The notes below the pieces were generated by a model. The model saw only the letters and a list, made by a program, of their open reading frames with translations. It searched no databases and was not told the origin of the DNA. Made by a program: the position numbers and the translations under genes. Below are positions 45,235 to 54,691 of a stretch of DNA of 64,000 bases, piece by piece; position 1 is the stretch's first letter; the number at the start of each line of letters is the position of its first letter. The stretch covers positions 93,877 to 157,876 of the forward strand of contig NZ_FNQJ01000006.1 of assembly GCF_900107605.1 (NCBI RefSeq). The letters run 5' to 3'. This DNA is from Acidovorax soli (GTDB lineage: Bacteria > Pseudomonadota > Gammaproteobacteria > Burkholderiales > Burkholderiaceae_C).

Positions 45235-46455
45235 ATGAAAAAAACCGAGATCCAGAAGCTGTTCGCCTTCGGAGCCGTTGCCCTGGCTTCCAGCTTCGCT
45301 TGCGCGCAGACCGCCACCGCTCCGACGAGCAGCGTGCAGCTGTGGGGCATTGTGGACATGGCCTATCGCCACACCAACAACGAAGGTGTCGGCAAAGATA
45401 ACCTGTCGAAGATGATTGGTGGCGGCATGTCGCAGAGCCGCTGGGGTATCAACGTGGAGGAAGATCTGGGCGGTGGTTCCAAGGCCCTGGTGACGCTGGA
45501 AAACCGTTTCGACGCCGATTCGGGCACGCCCGCCGCCAATTCGCCGTTTTTCCAGCTCGCCCATGTGGGCCTGCAGGGCCCCTATGGCCGCCTGACCGCC
45601 GGGCGCCAGTGGAACGTGCTGTTCGATGTCGTAACCAGCACCTACGCTTCGTTCCCCTATTCGCCTTACATGGAAGCCTACAAGCCTGAGCTGGGCATGG
45701 CCATGGGCGCGCGTACCAGCAATATGCTGAAGTACACCTTTGCAACGCCAGACCGCAGTTTCGTGGGTTCGCTGCAATATTCGTTTGATGAGAACAACGA
45801 CACCAAGGCGCTGGAAGCAGGGCTGCCTGCTTCTGCAGCGCAGGTGCCTGCCTATGTGGCGAGCACGCTCAATGGTGGCGCGTGGAAGACCGCGGGCGGC
45901 TACCTGCGCTACGCCGCCAACGGCTTCGCATTGGGCGGCGGTTACATGCGCACCACGCTGCCTGGCGGTACCGATGTCGATGCCTGGACCCTGGGTGGTT
46001 CGTACCGCACCGGCCCCTGGTACTTCAACACCGGCTACGGCCTGAACAAGGCGAAATACGAAACGGTGACCAGCACGATCCAGGGTTTCCGTAACAACGT
46101 AGACCGAGCGATCCTGGGCCAGTTCTGGGCTGGCCAGAGCAATGGCGGCTTCCAGCCGGGTGACGCCGACAAGCGCCAGCTGTTCAAGGTGGGTGTGGGC
46201 TACCAGCTGACGCCTCAACTGAACCTGGGTGCGCACTACTTCCGCGGTAAGCAGTCGGGTTCGACCACGGGCGCATCCAACGGCAATGTCAACTTCTACG
46301 TTGCCGTGGCCGACTATGCTTTCAGCAAGCGCACCGACGCCTACTTCGGCGTGGACCACACCAGCATCAGTGGCGGCAGCGCGCTGGTGCTCGATGCAGC
46401 GAGCAAGGCCCGCAGCCGCACCGGTATCACCGTGGGTCTGCGTCACCGCTTCTAA
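45235..46455 (+). CDS. Outer-membrane porin, 406 residues
   Basis: Second Gram-negative porin-family protein. Signal peptide MKKTEIQKLFAFGAVALASS...CAQ, mature strand SVQLWGIVDMAYRHTNNEG, and the C-terminal strand GITVGLRHRF ending in Phe. It is longer than porin 1 with only limited similarity, and probably has different loops and solute preference. The start at ATG 45235 gives a normal signal peptide; a longer frame from 45115 runs through the operator palindrome and is rejected. The upstream palindrome suggests inducible expression. A terminator follows. Confidence 0.94.
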   Translation: MKKTEIQKLFAFGAVALASSFACAQTATAPTSSVQLWGIVDMAYRHTNNEGVGKDNLSKMIGGGMSQSRWGINVEEDLGGGSKALVTLENRFDADSGTPAANSPFFQLAHVGLQGPYGRLTAGRQWNVLFDVVTSTYASFPYSPYMEAYKPELGMAMGARTSNMLKYTFATPDRSFVGSLQYSFDENNDTKALEAGLPASAAQVPAYVASTLNGGAWKTAGGYLRYAANGFALGGGYMRTTLPGGTDVDAWTLGGSYRTGPWYFNTGYGLNKAKYETVTSTIQGFRNNVDRAILGQFWAGQSNGGFQPGDADKRQLFKVGVGYQLTPQLNLGAHYFRGKQSGSTTGASNGNVNFYVAVADYAFSKRTDAYFGVDHTSISGGSALVLDAASKARSRTGITVGLRHRF

Positions 46456-46517
46456 ATCACTGGTGGGGGAAAAGCGCTGCTCTTGCAACGGGGTGGCGCG
46501 GGTTTCCAAGGGGGAAG

Positions 46518-46550
46518 CCGGATCGCTAGCGATAGTGATCCGGTTTTTTT
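46518..46550 (+). terminator. Intrinsic terminator after porin 2
   Basis: CCGGATC (46518-46524) pairs with GATCCGG (46537-46543) around a GCTAGC-containing loop, followed by a run of seven T. The remaining 180 bases before the next gene hold no gene and no clear promoter that I can define. Confidence 0.9.
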
Positions 46551-46734
46551 CTTTTCTGCATGGGCCACAACGGACTTGTCGCTTGATCTGCCCGCTGACC
46601 GGGCGCGGTTGGTCTGGTTCCTGCATGGGGGTTGGCAAATTGCACAGGCGGTTTGGGGCCTGGTGCACTCGAAAAACATCGTTTGGTGTCAGAAACTTCC
46701 CTGTTAGCATGGTCCAACATTCTTTGCTTTACCG

Positions 46735-47715
46735 ATGCTTGCATTTATTTTGCGCCGCCTGATACAGGCGGTCATGGTGATGGTCACCGTGGCCTTCATT
46801 GCCTTCATGCTGTTTCAGTATGTGGGCGACCCGGTGGTGTTTTTGCTGGGGCAGGATGCAACGCCTGAGCAGATCCGCAGCTTGCGCGCTGATCTGGGGC
46901 TCGACAAACCCTTTTTTGTGCAGTTCTGGCACTTTCTGGTGAATGCCGCGCAGGGTGAGTTTGGTCTGAGCCTGCGCCAGGGCGCCAAGGTGTCGCGCCT
47001 GATGGCCGAGCGGTTTCCTGCCACGCTGGAGCTGGCACTGGTGGCTGCCGCGCTGGCGCTGCTGGTGGGGGTGCCGATGGGGGTGTATGCGGCGCTCAAG
47101 CGCGGTACCTTCATCAGCCAGGCGTTCATGACCTTGTCGCTGCTGGGCGTGTCGCTGCCCACGTTTTTGATCGGCATCCTGCTGATTCTGGTGTTTGCGG
47201 TGATGCTGGGCTGGTTTCCCAGCTTTGGGCGCGGCGAGGTGGTGCAGATCGGGTGGTGGACCTCGGGGCTGCTGACGGCCAAGGGCTGGCACCACATCAC
47301 GCTGCCGGCCATCACGCTGGCGATTTTTCAGCTCACGCTCATCATGCGGCTGGTGCGCGCCGAGATGCTGGAGGTGCTGCGCACCGACTACATCAAGTTT
47401 GCCCGCGCGCGCGGCCTGTCCAGCCGGGCCATCCATTTCGGCCATGCACTCAAGAACACGCTGGTGCCGGTGATGACGATCACCGGGCTGCAGCTGGGCG
47501 GGCTGATCGCCTTTGCCATCATCACCGAGACGGTGTTCCAGTGGCCGGGCATGGGGCTGCTGTTCATCCAGGCCGTGACGTTTGCCGACATTCCGGTGAT
47601 GGCCGCCTATCTGTGTCTGATTGCGCTGATTTTTGTGGTGATCAACCTGGTGGTGGATCTGCTGTATTTTGTGGTCGATCCGCGCCTGCGCGTGGGCCAT
47701 GCCGGAGGACACTGA
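46735..47715 (+). CDS. Peptide/oligopeptide-type ABC transporter permease 1 (DppB-like)
   Basis: A 326-residue inner-membrane permease of the DppB/OppB family with six membrane segments. The N-terminal LRRLIQAVMVMVTVAFIAFML is typical. The EAA loop that contacts the ATPases is YIKFARARGLSSRAIHFGHALKN, and the C-terminus ends VVDLLYFVVDPRLRV. No Shine-Dalgarno is evident before the ATG at 46735, so the start is not certain. First gene of a six-gene + strand operon; its stop overlaps the next start (TGATG). Confidence 0.93.
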   Translation: MLAFILRRLIQAVMVMVTVAFIAFMLFQYVGDPVVFLLGQDATPEQIRSLRADLGLDKPFFVQFWHFLVNAAQGEFGLSLRQGAKVSRLMAERFPATLELALVAAALALLVGVPMGVYAALKRGTFISQAFMTLSLLGVSLPTFLIGILLILVFAVMLGWFPSFGRGEVVQIGWWTSGLLTAKGWHHITLPAITLAIFQLTLIMRLVRAEMLEVLRTDYIKFARARGLSSRAIHFGHALKNTLVPVMTITGLQLGGLIAFAIITETVFQWPGMGLLFIQAVTFADIPVMAAYLCLIALIFVVINLVVDLLYFVVDPRLRVGHAGGH

Positions 47716-48932
47716 TGCACAACCCACGCTGGAAAGTTGGCGGCCGGGCCTTTGCCCATATTGCGCAATTCCACCCCGAACTGACCGCGCTACGGCGTGA
47801 CCTGCATGCCCACCCCGAGCTGGGTTTTGAGGAGGTGTACACGGGGCGGCGCGTGAAAGAGGCGCTGCAGCTGTGCGGCGTGGATGAAATCCACGAGGGC
47901 ATTGGCCGCACGGGCCTGGTGGCCGTGGTGCGGGGCCGCAGCCAATCGAGCGGAAGCATGGTGGGCCTGCGTGCCGACATGGACGCACTGCCGATTACCG
48001 AGCACAACGATTTTTCCTGGAAATCGTGCAAACAGGGTCTCATGCATGGCTGCGGCCATGACGGCCATACCGCCATGCTGGTGGGTGCCGCCCGCTACCT
48101 GGCCGAAACCCGCAATTTTGACGGTACCGCCGTGCTGATCTTCCAGCCTGGCGAAGAGGGCTTTGCCGGCGCCCGCGTGATGATGGAGGACGGCTTGTTC
48201 GAGCGATTCCCGGTGCAATCCGTTTTTGCCATGCACAACTGGCCGGCCATGAAGCCGGGCACCGTGGGCATCAACCCGGGGCCCATGATGGCGGCGGCAG
48301 ACCGCATCACCATCGAGATCAACGGCCGCGGCGGCCACGGTGCGCATGCCTACCAGACGGTGGACGTGGTGCTGGTGGCGGCGCACATCATCACCGCGGC
48401 GCAGAGCATTGTGTCGCGCAATGTGCGGCCCATTGACAGCGCCGTGGTCAGCCTGTGCGCCATCCAGGCGGGCGACCTGGGCGCTTTCAGCGTGCTGCCG
48501 GGCAGCGCCACGCTGGTGGGAACGGTGCGCACCTTCGATCCGGCGGTGCAGGAGATGGTGGAGCAGCGCCTCAAAGAGCTGTGCAGCGCCATTGCCCTGG
48601 GGTTTGGCGCCACGGCCACGCTGCATTACGAGCGCATGTACCCCGCCACCATCAACACCGAAAGCGAGGCCGTGTTTGCCGCCGACGTGGCCGAGTCGCT
48701 GGTGGGTGCCGACCATGTGGTGCGCGACCTGGAGCCCAGCATGGGGGCAGAAGATTTTTCGTTCATGCTGCAGACCAGGCCCGGCGCCTACCTGCGCCTG
48801 GGGCAGGGCACGGGCGCCAGTGGCAGCGCGCTGCACAACAGCCGCTACGACTTCAACGACGAGGTTCTGCCACTGGGGTCGGCCTTGCATGCCAGCCTGA
48901 TCGAGCAGGCCATGCCCTTGCAGACACCCTGA
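47715..48932 (+). CDS. M20-family amidohydrolase (hippurate hydrolase-like)
   Basis: A 405-residue zinc-dependent metallohydrolase that cleaves N-acyl amino acids or related amides. Metal-site motifs: HGCGHDGHTAML (first His at 111), QPGEEGFAGA, the dimerisation-domain stretch GRGGHGAHAYQTVDVV, and SMGAEDFSFML near the end. It starts within the permease stop codon, so it is translationally coupled to the transporter. This suggests that the imported compound is an acylated amino acid or peptide-like amide hydrolysed on arrival, which is inference from context. Confidence 0.92.
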   Translation: MHNPRWKVGGRAFAHIAQFHPELTALRRDLHAHPELGFEEVYTGRRVKEALQLCGVDEIHEGIGRTGLVAVVRGRSQSSGSMVGLRADMDALPITEHNDFSWKSCKQGLMHGCGHDGHTAMLVGAARYLAETRNFDGTAVLIFQPGEEGFAGARVMMEDGLFERFPVQSVFAMHNWPAMKPGTVGINPGPMMAAADRITIEINGRGGHGAHAYQTVDVVLVAAHIITAAQSIVSRNVRPIDSAVVSLCAIQAGDLGAFSVLPGSATLVGTVRTFDPAVQEMVEQRLKELCSAIALGFGATATLHYERMYPATINTESEAVFAADVAESLVGADHVVRDLEPSMGAEDFSFMLQTRPGAYLRLGQGTGASGSALHNSRYDFNDEVLPLGSALHASLIEQAMPLQTP

Positions 48933-48995
48933 TTTTCCGCCGTGTTGCGGTTGACCGCCTGAGTTCTTGTTCCCGTCCATCCACAGGAGATTCGC

Positions 48996-50573
48996 ATGAA
49001 ATTTCAGAAGAAAGCAAGCTTGGCCCTTGTGCTGTCTGCGCTGGCAGCTACTAGTCTGGTAGCACATGCCCAGACAATCCGGATTGCCAACCAGGGCGAT
49101 GCGCTCTCGATGGACCCGCACTCGCTCAACGAGTCGCTGCAGCTGAGCACGACCAGCAATGTGTACGAACCGCTGGTGGGGCGCAACAAGGACCTGAGCC
49201 TGGCGCCCGCGCTGGCCACGGCATGGAAGCAGACCTCGCCCACCGTGTGGCAGTTCGAGTTGCGCCGGGGGGTGCAATTCCATGACGGCACCCCGTTCAC
49301 CGCCGACGATGTGCTGTTCAGCTTTGCGCGCACGCAGGCCGATGGCTCGGACATGAAGAGCTACACCAACGATTTCAAGCAAGTGCGCAAGATCAACGAC
49401 TTTCTGGTGGAGATCGAGACCAAGACGCCTTTCCCCATTCTTCCGGACGTGATCTCGCAAGTGGCCATGATGAGCAAGAAATGGTGCGAGACCAACCAGG
49501 CCCTGACGCCGGTGGACCGCCGCAAGGGCATCGAGAACGCCGCATCGTTCCGCGCCAATGGCACGGGGCCGTTCCGCCTGCGCGAGCGCCAGCCCAACGT
49601 GCGCACGGTGTTCACGCGCAATGGTTCCTACTGGGGCAAGATCGAGGGCAACGCGGCCGAGGTCATCTTCACCCCCATCGGCAACGACGCCACCCGCGTG
49701 GCGGCCCTGCTGTCGGGCGAGGTGGATGTGATGGAGCCCGTGCCGGTGCAGGACATCGAGCGCGTGAACAGCGGCGCCAACACCCGCGCCATCACCGGCC
49801 CGGAGCTGCGCACCATTTTCCTGGGCATGGACCAGAAACGCGACGAGCTGCTGTATTCGAACGTGAAGGGCAAGAACCCGTTCAAGGACAAGCGCGTGCG
49901 CCAGGCCTTCTACCAGGCCATCGACATCGAGGGCATCAAGAAAACCGTGATGCGCGGCGCCTCCAACCCGTCCGCGCTGATGGTGGGCCCGGGCATCAAT
50001 GGCTTCCAGCCCGACGCCAAGCGCCTGCCGTATGACGTGGAAGCCGCCAAGAAGCTGATGGTCGAGGCCGGCTACCCCAACGGTTTTGAAGTGGCCATGA
50101 ACTGCCCCAACGACCGCTACGTGAACGACGGCCGCATCTGCCAGGCGGTGGCTGCCAACCTGGCGCGCATCAACGTCAAGATCAACCTGCAGGCCGAGAC
50201 CAAGGGCACGTATTTCCCCAAGATCCTGCGCCGCGATACCGGTTTTTACATGCTGGGCTGGACGCCTTCGACCTACGACGCGCACAACGCCCTCAATGCC
50301 CTGATGGCCTGCGTGGACGACAAGGGCGCGGGCCAGTTCAACCTGGGCGCCTATTGCAACCCCAAGGTGGACGAGCTGACCAAGAAGATCCAGGCCGAGA
50401 CCGACAAGGTCCAGCGCAACGCCATGATCAAGGAGGCGTTTGATCTGCATGCGGCCGACGTGGGGCACCTGCCACTGCACCAGCAGGCCCTGGCCTGGGG
50501 CGTGAGCAAGAAGGTCAAGCTGGTGCAATTGGCGGACAACTACATGCTCTACAAGTGGATGAGCAAGAACTGA
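48996..50573 (+). CDS. ABC transporter substrate-binding protein, family 5 (DppA/OppA-like)
   Basis: A 525-residue periplasmic solute-binding protein. The signal peptide is MKFQKKASLALVLSALAATS...AHAQ, followed by TIRIANQGDALSMDPHSLNE and WQFELRRGVQFHDGTPFTADDV, a family 5 hallmark. AGGAGA lies 6 bases before the ATG. The ligand cannot be read from sequence; the M20 amidohydrolase upstream hints at a peptide-like or acyl-amino-acid substrate. The signal peptide has an internal CAGCTACTAGTCTGGTAGC stretch that resembles an R1 repeat core. Confidence 0.94.
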   Translation: MKFQKKASLALVLSALAATSLVAHAQTIRIANQGDALSMDPHSLNESLQLSTTSNVYEPLVGRNKDLSLAPALATAWKQTSPTVWQFELRRGVQFHDGTPFTADDVLFSFARTQADGSDMKSYTNDFKQVRKINDFLVEIETKTPFPILPDVISQVAMMSKKWCETNQALTPVDRRKGIENAASFRANGTGPFRLRERQPNVRTVFTRNGSYWGKIEGNAAEVIFTPIGNDATRVAALLSGEVDVMEPVPVQDIERVNSGANTRAITGPELRTIFLGMDQKRDELLYSNVKGKNPFKDKRVRQAFYQAIDIEGIKKTVMRGASNPSALMVGPGINGFQPDAKRLPYDVEAAKKLMVEAGYPNGFEVAMNCPNDRYVNDGRICQAVAANLARINVKINLQAETKGTYFPKILRRDTGFYMLGWTPSTYDAHNALNALMACVDDKGAGQFNLGAYCNPKVDELTKKIQAETDKVQRNAMIKEAFDLHAADVGHLPLHQQALAWGVSKKVKLVQLADNYMLYKWMSKN

Positions 50574-50658
50574 TCTGCCACCCAGCACCTTCCCAAGGGG
50601 CCGCAAGGCGGGGCCGCACAGCGCGCCGGGCCTTGCTGCCTGTTTCTGGTTTCCTCTG

Positions 50659-51570
50659 ATGAAAAAAACCCTTGCGCGCTGGCTTGACAGCGATGTTGGC
50701 TACAGCTTTCGCACTTCGCCCATGGCCATGGTGGCGGCCGCGATTGCCGTGGTGTGCGTGTTCTGCGCGCTGGCTGCGGGTTGGGTGGCGCCGCACAACC
50801 CGTTCGATTTGTCCACGCTGGAACTCAGCGATGCACGCCTGCCCCCGGCCTGGAGCGCCGAAGGTTCGCGCAAATACCTGCTGGGCACCGACGACCAGGG
50901 GCGCGACATTCTCTCGGCCCTGATCTATGGCGCCCGCATCTCGCTGGTGGTGGGGCTGGCGTCGGTGCTGCTGTCGGTGGTGGTGGGCGTGGCGCTGGGC
51001 TTGCTGGCCGGTTTTCGGGGCGGCTGGATCGACGCCGTGCTGATGCGCCTGTGCGACGTGATGCTGTCGTTTCCCGCCATTTTGGTGGCCCTGCTGATCG
51101 CGGGCGTGGGCCGGGCGCTGTTTCCCAATGCGCACGAATCGCTGGCTTTTGGGGTGCTGATTTTCTCCATCTCGCTGACCGGCTGGGTGCAATATGCGCG
51201 CACGGTGCGCGGCTCCACCCTGGTCGAGCGCAACAAGGAATATGTGCAGGCCGCGCGCGTGACCGGTGTGCCCCCGCTGCGCATCATGCGCAAGCATGTG
51301 CTGCCCAATGTGATGGGCCCGGTGATGGTGCTGGCCACCATCCAGGTGGCCACGGCCATCATCACCGAGGCCACGCTGTCGTTTCTGGGTGTGGGCGCGC
51401 CGCCCACCTCGCCCTCGCTGGGCACGCTGATCCGCGTGGGCAATGACTACCTGTTCTCGGGGGAGTGGTGGATCACCGTGTTCCCGGGGCTGATGCTGGT
51501 GCTGATCGCGCTGTCGGTGAACCTGCTGGGCGACTGGCTGCGCGACGCGCTCAATCCTCGGTTGCGCTGA
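50659..51570 (+). CDS. Peptide/oligopeptide-type ABC transporter permease 2 (DppC-like)
   Basis: A 303-residue inner-membrane permease, partner of the protein at 46735. The N-terminal cytoplasmic part ends in the first membrane segment (about residues 22-42). TDDQGRDILSALIYGARISL and the EAA loop YVQAARVTGVPPLRIMRKHVLPN are DppC/OppC features, and it ends LGDWLRDALNPRLR. It follows the binding-protein gene after 85 bases. Confidence 0.94.
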   Translation: MKKTLARWLDSDVGYSFRTSPMAMVAAAIAVVCVFCALAAGWVAPHNPFDLSTLELSDARLPPAWSAEGSRKYLLGTDDQGRDILSALIYGARISLVVGLASVLLSVVVGVALGLLAGFRGGWIDAVLMRLCDVMLSFPAILVALLIAGVGRALFPNAHESLAFGVLIFSISLTGWVQYARTVRGSTLVERNKEYVQAARVTGVPPLRIMRKHVLPNVMGPVMVLATIQVATAIITEATLSFLGVGAPPTSPSLGTLIRVGNDYLFSGEWWITVFPGLMLVLIALSVNLLGDWLRDALNPRLR

Positions 51571-51606
51571 AGGCGCAGCCACCTCTCCGAAGCAGGCCGC
51601 CATTTC

Positions 51607-52578
51607 ATGTCTCTCCTCGAAGTCAAAAACCTCGTTGTCGAATTTCCGGGCCGGCGCGGCACACTGCGCGCGCTGGACGATATTTCGTTTTCCATCGCCC
51701 CCGGCGAGATCCTGGGCGTGGTGGGCGAGTCGGGGGCGGGCAAGTCGCTCACGGGCGCCGCCATCATTGGCCTGCTCGAATCGCCGGGGCGCGTGGCGTC
51801 GGGCGAGATCCGGCTGGAAGGCCAGCGCATCGACCAGCTGAGCGAAGCGCAGATGCACCACATTCGGGGCCGGCGCATTGGCGCGATCTTCCAGGATCCG
51901 CTGACTTCGCTGAATCCGCTCTACACCGTGGGCCGGCAGCTCACCGAAACCATCCAGGCGCACCTGCCAGTGAATGCCGCCGAGGCCCGGCGGCGCGCCA
52001 TTGCCCTGCTGCAGGACACCGGCATCCCGGCGGCCGGGCAGCGCATCGACCATTACCCGCACCAGTTCTCGGGGGGCATGCGCCAGCGCGTGGTGATTGC
52101 CCTGGCGCTGGCGGCCGAGCCCCAGCTCATAGTGGCCGACGAGCCCACCACGGCGCTCGATGTGTCCATCCAGGCGCAGATCATCACGCTGCTCAAGAAC
52201 ATCTGCCATTCGCGCGGCGCGGCCGTGATGCTGATCACCCACGACATGGGCGTGATCGCCGAAACCTGTGACCGCGTGGCGGTGCTGTACGCCGGGCGTG
52301 TGGTCGAGATCGGTCCGGTGCACGAGGTCATCAACCACCCCGCCCATCCCTATACCGCCGGCCTCATGGCCTCCATTCCCGACATGGCGCAGGACCGCGA
52401 GCGCCTGAACCAGATCGACGGTGCCATGCCCCGCCTGAACGCCATTCCACCAGGCTGCGCCTTCAACCCGCGCTGCCCGCGCCGCTTTGACCGCTGCACC
52501 GCCGAGCGCCCCGAGCTGCTGCCCGCAGGCGCCACCCGCGCGGCCTGCTGGCTGCATGCCCCGGAGGTGGCCGCATGA
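51607..52578 (+). CDS. ABC transporter ATP-binding protein (DppD-like)
   Basis: A 323-residue ATPase of the oligopeptide group. Walker [12 protein letters not shown], the signature LSGGM-type stretch [16 protein letters not shown], Walker [13 protein letters not shown] and His loop [10 protein letters not shown] are intact. The C-terminal oligopeptide-transport extension contains [15 protein letters not shown] with Cys residues that in related proteins bind an Fe-S cluster. It overlaps the next ATPase gene by 4 bases. Confidence 0.95.
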   Translation: MSLLEVKNLVVEFPGRRGTLRALDDISFSIAPGEILGVVGESGAGKSLTGAAIIGLLESPGRVASGEIRLEGQRIDQLSEAQMHHIRGRRIGAIFQDPLTSLNPLYTVGRQLTETIQAHLPVNAAEARRRAIALLQDTGIPAAGQRIDHYPHQFSGGMRQRVVIALALAAEPQLIVADEPTTALDVSIQAQIITLLKNICHSRGAAVMLITHDMGVIAETCDRVAVLYAGRVVEIGPVHEVINHPAHPYTAGLMASIPDMAQDRERLNQIDGAMPRLNAIPPGCAFNPRCPRRFDRCTAERPELLPAGATRAACWLHAPEVAA

Positions 52579-53588
52579 GTGCAACGACACCGGCCCGCAC
52601 GCCCCTGGTGCAGGCACACGACCTGGCCAAGACCTTCGACGTTTCGGCGCCCTGGCTCAACCGCGTGCTCGAAGGCAAGCCGCGCACGCTGCTGCACGCG
52701 GTGGATGGCGTGAGCTTTGAAATCGAAAAAGGCAAGACCCTGGCCCTGGTGGGCGAATCGGGCTGCGGCAAGAGCACCGTGGCGCGCCTGCTCGTGGGCC
52801 TGTACGAGCCCACGCGCGGCGGCCTCACCTTTGACGGGCAGGATGCGCATGCCGCCTTCAACAGCGGCAACGCCAAGCCCATGCGCCGGCGCATCCAGAT
52901 GATCTTCCAGGACCCCTATGCCAGCCTGAACCCGCGCTGGCTGGTGGAAGACATCGTGGCCGAGCCGCTGCGCGAGCATGGCCTCATCACCGACAAGGCC
53001 GTGCTCCAGCAACGGGTGGGCGAGCTGCTGCAATCGGTGGGCCTGTCGGCACTCGACATGGTGAAGTACCCGCACCAGTTTTCGGGCGGGCAGCGCCAGC
53101 GCATCTCGATTGCGCGCGCCCTGGCTACCGAGCCCGAGTTTCTGGTCTGCGACGAGCCCACCAGCGCGCTCGATGTGTCGGTGCAGGCCCAGGTGCTCAA
53201 CATCATGAAGGACCTGCAGCGCCAGCGCCACCTGACTTATCTGTTCATCAGCCACAACCTGGCCGTGGTGCGGCATGTGAGCGACCAGGTGGGCGTGATG
53301 TACCTGGGCCGCCTGGTGGAGCTGGCCGACAAGCACACCCTGTTTGACACCCCGCGCCACCCCTACACGCGCATGCTGCTCGATGCCATCCCCAAGATGC
53401 ACGACACCGGCAAGGCGCGCAACCCCGTGCAGGGCGAAGTGCCCAACCCGCTCAACCCGCCGTCCGGCTGCGCGTTCAACCCGCGCTGCCCGCATGCGAA
53501 CGAGCGCTGCCGCGCCGAGCGGCCCCAGTTGCTGGGCCTGGGCGGCATCCGCATCGCCTGCCATGCGGTGCAGGAGGGGCGGATCTGA
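52575..53588 (+). CDS. ABC transporter ATP-binding protein (DppF-like)
   Basis: Second ATPase of the same importer, 337 residues. Walker A GESGCGKSTVA, signature FSGGQRQRISIARALA, Walker B FLVCDEPTSALD and His loop FISHNLAVVRHV are present, and the C-terminal extension has [18 protein letters not shown] at 52575 overlaps the DppD-like stop (ATGA). The two ATPases form a heterodimer in this family. Last gene of the operon; the LysR gene lies 48 bases downstream on the other strand. Confidence 0.95.
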   Translation: MSATTPARTPLVQAHDLAKTFDVSAPWLNRVLEGKPRTLLHAVDGVSFEIEKGKTLALVGESGCGKSTVARLLVGLYEPTRGGLTFDGQDAHAAFNSGNAKPMRRRIQMIFQDPYASLNPRWLVEDIVAEPLREHGLITDKAVLQQRVGELLQSVGLSALDMVKYPHQFSGGQRQRISIARALATEPEFLVCDEPTSALDVSVQAQVLNIMKDLQRQRHLTYLFISHNLAVVRHVSDQVGVMYLGRLVELADKHTLFDTPRHPYTRMLLDAIPKMHDTGKARNPVQGEVPNPLNPPSGCAFNPRCPHANERCRAERPQLLGLGGIRIACHAVQEGRI

Positions 53589-53636
53589 TGATTGCTCATG
53601 AAATGGGCGTTGCTCGCGCTTCCCGTACCAGCGGGG

Positions 53637-54560
53637 TCACGGTGCCGGCAGGCCCGGTGCTGGCGGATCGGCTGCCGGCAGGGCGCGGCCCAGCAGGTAG
53701 TCGATGCAGGTGCGCACCGCCCGCGTCTGGTGGCGGTCGGGCATGTAGAGCATGAACATCTGCGTGCCGAAGATGCTCAGGCGCCACTCGTCCAGGGTGG
53801 TCAGCACCTCGCCGCTGGCCACGGCGTCCTCCACCACATAGTCGGGCACCAGCCCCACGCCCAGCCCGGCCAGAATGCCCTGGCGCAGGAACGGAAAATG
53901 CTCCGAAATCAGCGTGGGCTCCAGCGTCACCTCTTCACGCCGTTCGCCCTGGTAGGCGCGCAGGCGCAGCTGGCGCCCCACGACGCCGGCCGTGATCAGT
54001 GGTGCGGTGCGCAGCGCCTCCAGTCCCGTGGGCAGGCCGTGCGCCAGGGCATAGCCGCGCGAGGCGCAGGCGAGGTAGCGCACCGTGCCCATGTCGCGCG
54101 CCACCAGCGTGGGCGGGGGCTCGGGCATGACGCGGATGGCGATGTCCACTTCGTCGCGGATCAGATCGTCCACCCGGTTTTCAAAGCGCACATCGAGCAC
54201 GATGCCGGGGTACAGGCGCTTGAAGTCGATCAGCCAGTCCGACATCACCATCTGCCCGTAGCCGCTGGGCACGCTCAGGCCTACGCGGCCCTGCAGGCCC
54301 TGGCCCAGCGTGGCGATGGTCTCGCGCGCGGCCAGCATCTCGTTCTGGATGGCGCGGCCATGCTGGTACAGGCGCAGGCCCACTTCGGTGGGCTCGACGC
54401 GGCGCGTGGTGCGGCGCACCAGCTGCACGCCCACCGATTTTTCGAGCTGGCTCAGGTGGTAGCTCACATTGGCGCGCGACATCTTCAGGTTGCGCGCCGC
54501 CTGGCTGAGGTTGCCCGCATCCAGAATGTCCACCAGCACGGTCAGGGAGGTGATTTCCAT
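53637..54560 (-). CDS. LysR-family transcriptional regulator
   Basis: A 307-residue regulator with an N-terminal winged helix-turn-helix (LSQAARNLKMSRANVSYHLSQLEKSVG, about residues 18-42) and a periplasmic-binding-like effector domain. It is divergent from the fadB-like gene, with a 131-base gap containing two operator-like sites (54588 and 54629). By family rule it should control the beta-oxidation operon in response to an intermediate, probably an acyl-CoA or organic acid; the effector is unknown. Its C-terminal end is Ala/Pro-rich. Confidence 0.94.
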   Translation of the reverse strand: MEITSLTVLVDILDAGNLSQAARNLKMSRANVSYHLSQLEKSVGVQLVRRTTRRVEPTEVGLRLYQHGRAIQNEMLAARETIATLGQGLQGRVGLSVPSGYGQMVMSDWLIDFKRLYPGIVLDVRFENRVDDLIRDEVDIAIRVMPEPPPTLVARDMGTVRYLACASRGYALAHGLPTGLEALRTAPLITAGVVGRQLRLRAYQGERREEVTLEPTLISEHFPFLRQGILAGLGVGLVPDYVVEDAVASGEVLTTLDEWRLSIFGTQMFMLYMPDRHQTRAVRTCIDYLLGRALPAADPPAPGLPAP

Positions 54561-54587
54561 GTGTGGGATGCTTAAAAAAGCGGCTTA

Positions 54588-54606
54588 TGTCAAAGATTGT
54601 TTGACA
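54588..54606. promoter_or_regulatory. LysR-type operator 1 (perfect inverted repeat)
   Basis: TGTCAAA-GATTG-TTTGACA is a perfect 7+7 inverted repeat with a 5-base spacer, and it fits the T-N11-A rule of LysR sites. It lies 28 bases from the lysR start and 86 bases from the fadB-like start, the usual place for a LysR recognition site. Confidence 0.75.
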
Positions 54607-54627
54607 GTCTGTCAACCGTTAATGTAA

Positions 54628-54656
54628 TTGTCAAGATTGTTTGGCGCATCAACAAT
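54628..54656 (+). promoter_or_regulatory. Candidate promoter of the beta-oxidation operon with operator 2
   Basis: TTGTCA (54628-54633), 17 bases, AACAAT (54651-54656) is a plausible sigma-70 promoter. The stretch TGTCAAGATTGTTTGGC (54629-54645) repeats most of operator 1 with one spacer base fewer and a weaker right arm, 41 bases away (about four helical turns). It overlaps the -35 box, the normal LysR activation-site position. Confidence 0.65.
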
Positions 54657-54691
54657 AGTGGGCTCTTTCCCAACCACCAGGAGACTCCCGC

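Noticed and set aside
47790..50606. A 938-codon open frame on the - strand opposite the M20 hydrolase and binding protein
   Set aside because: Shadow frame; the + strand genes have intact catalytic motifs and a signal peptide.
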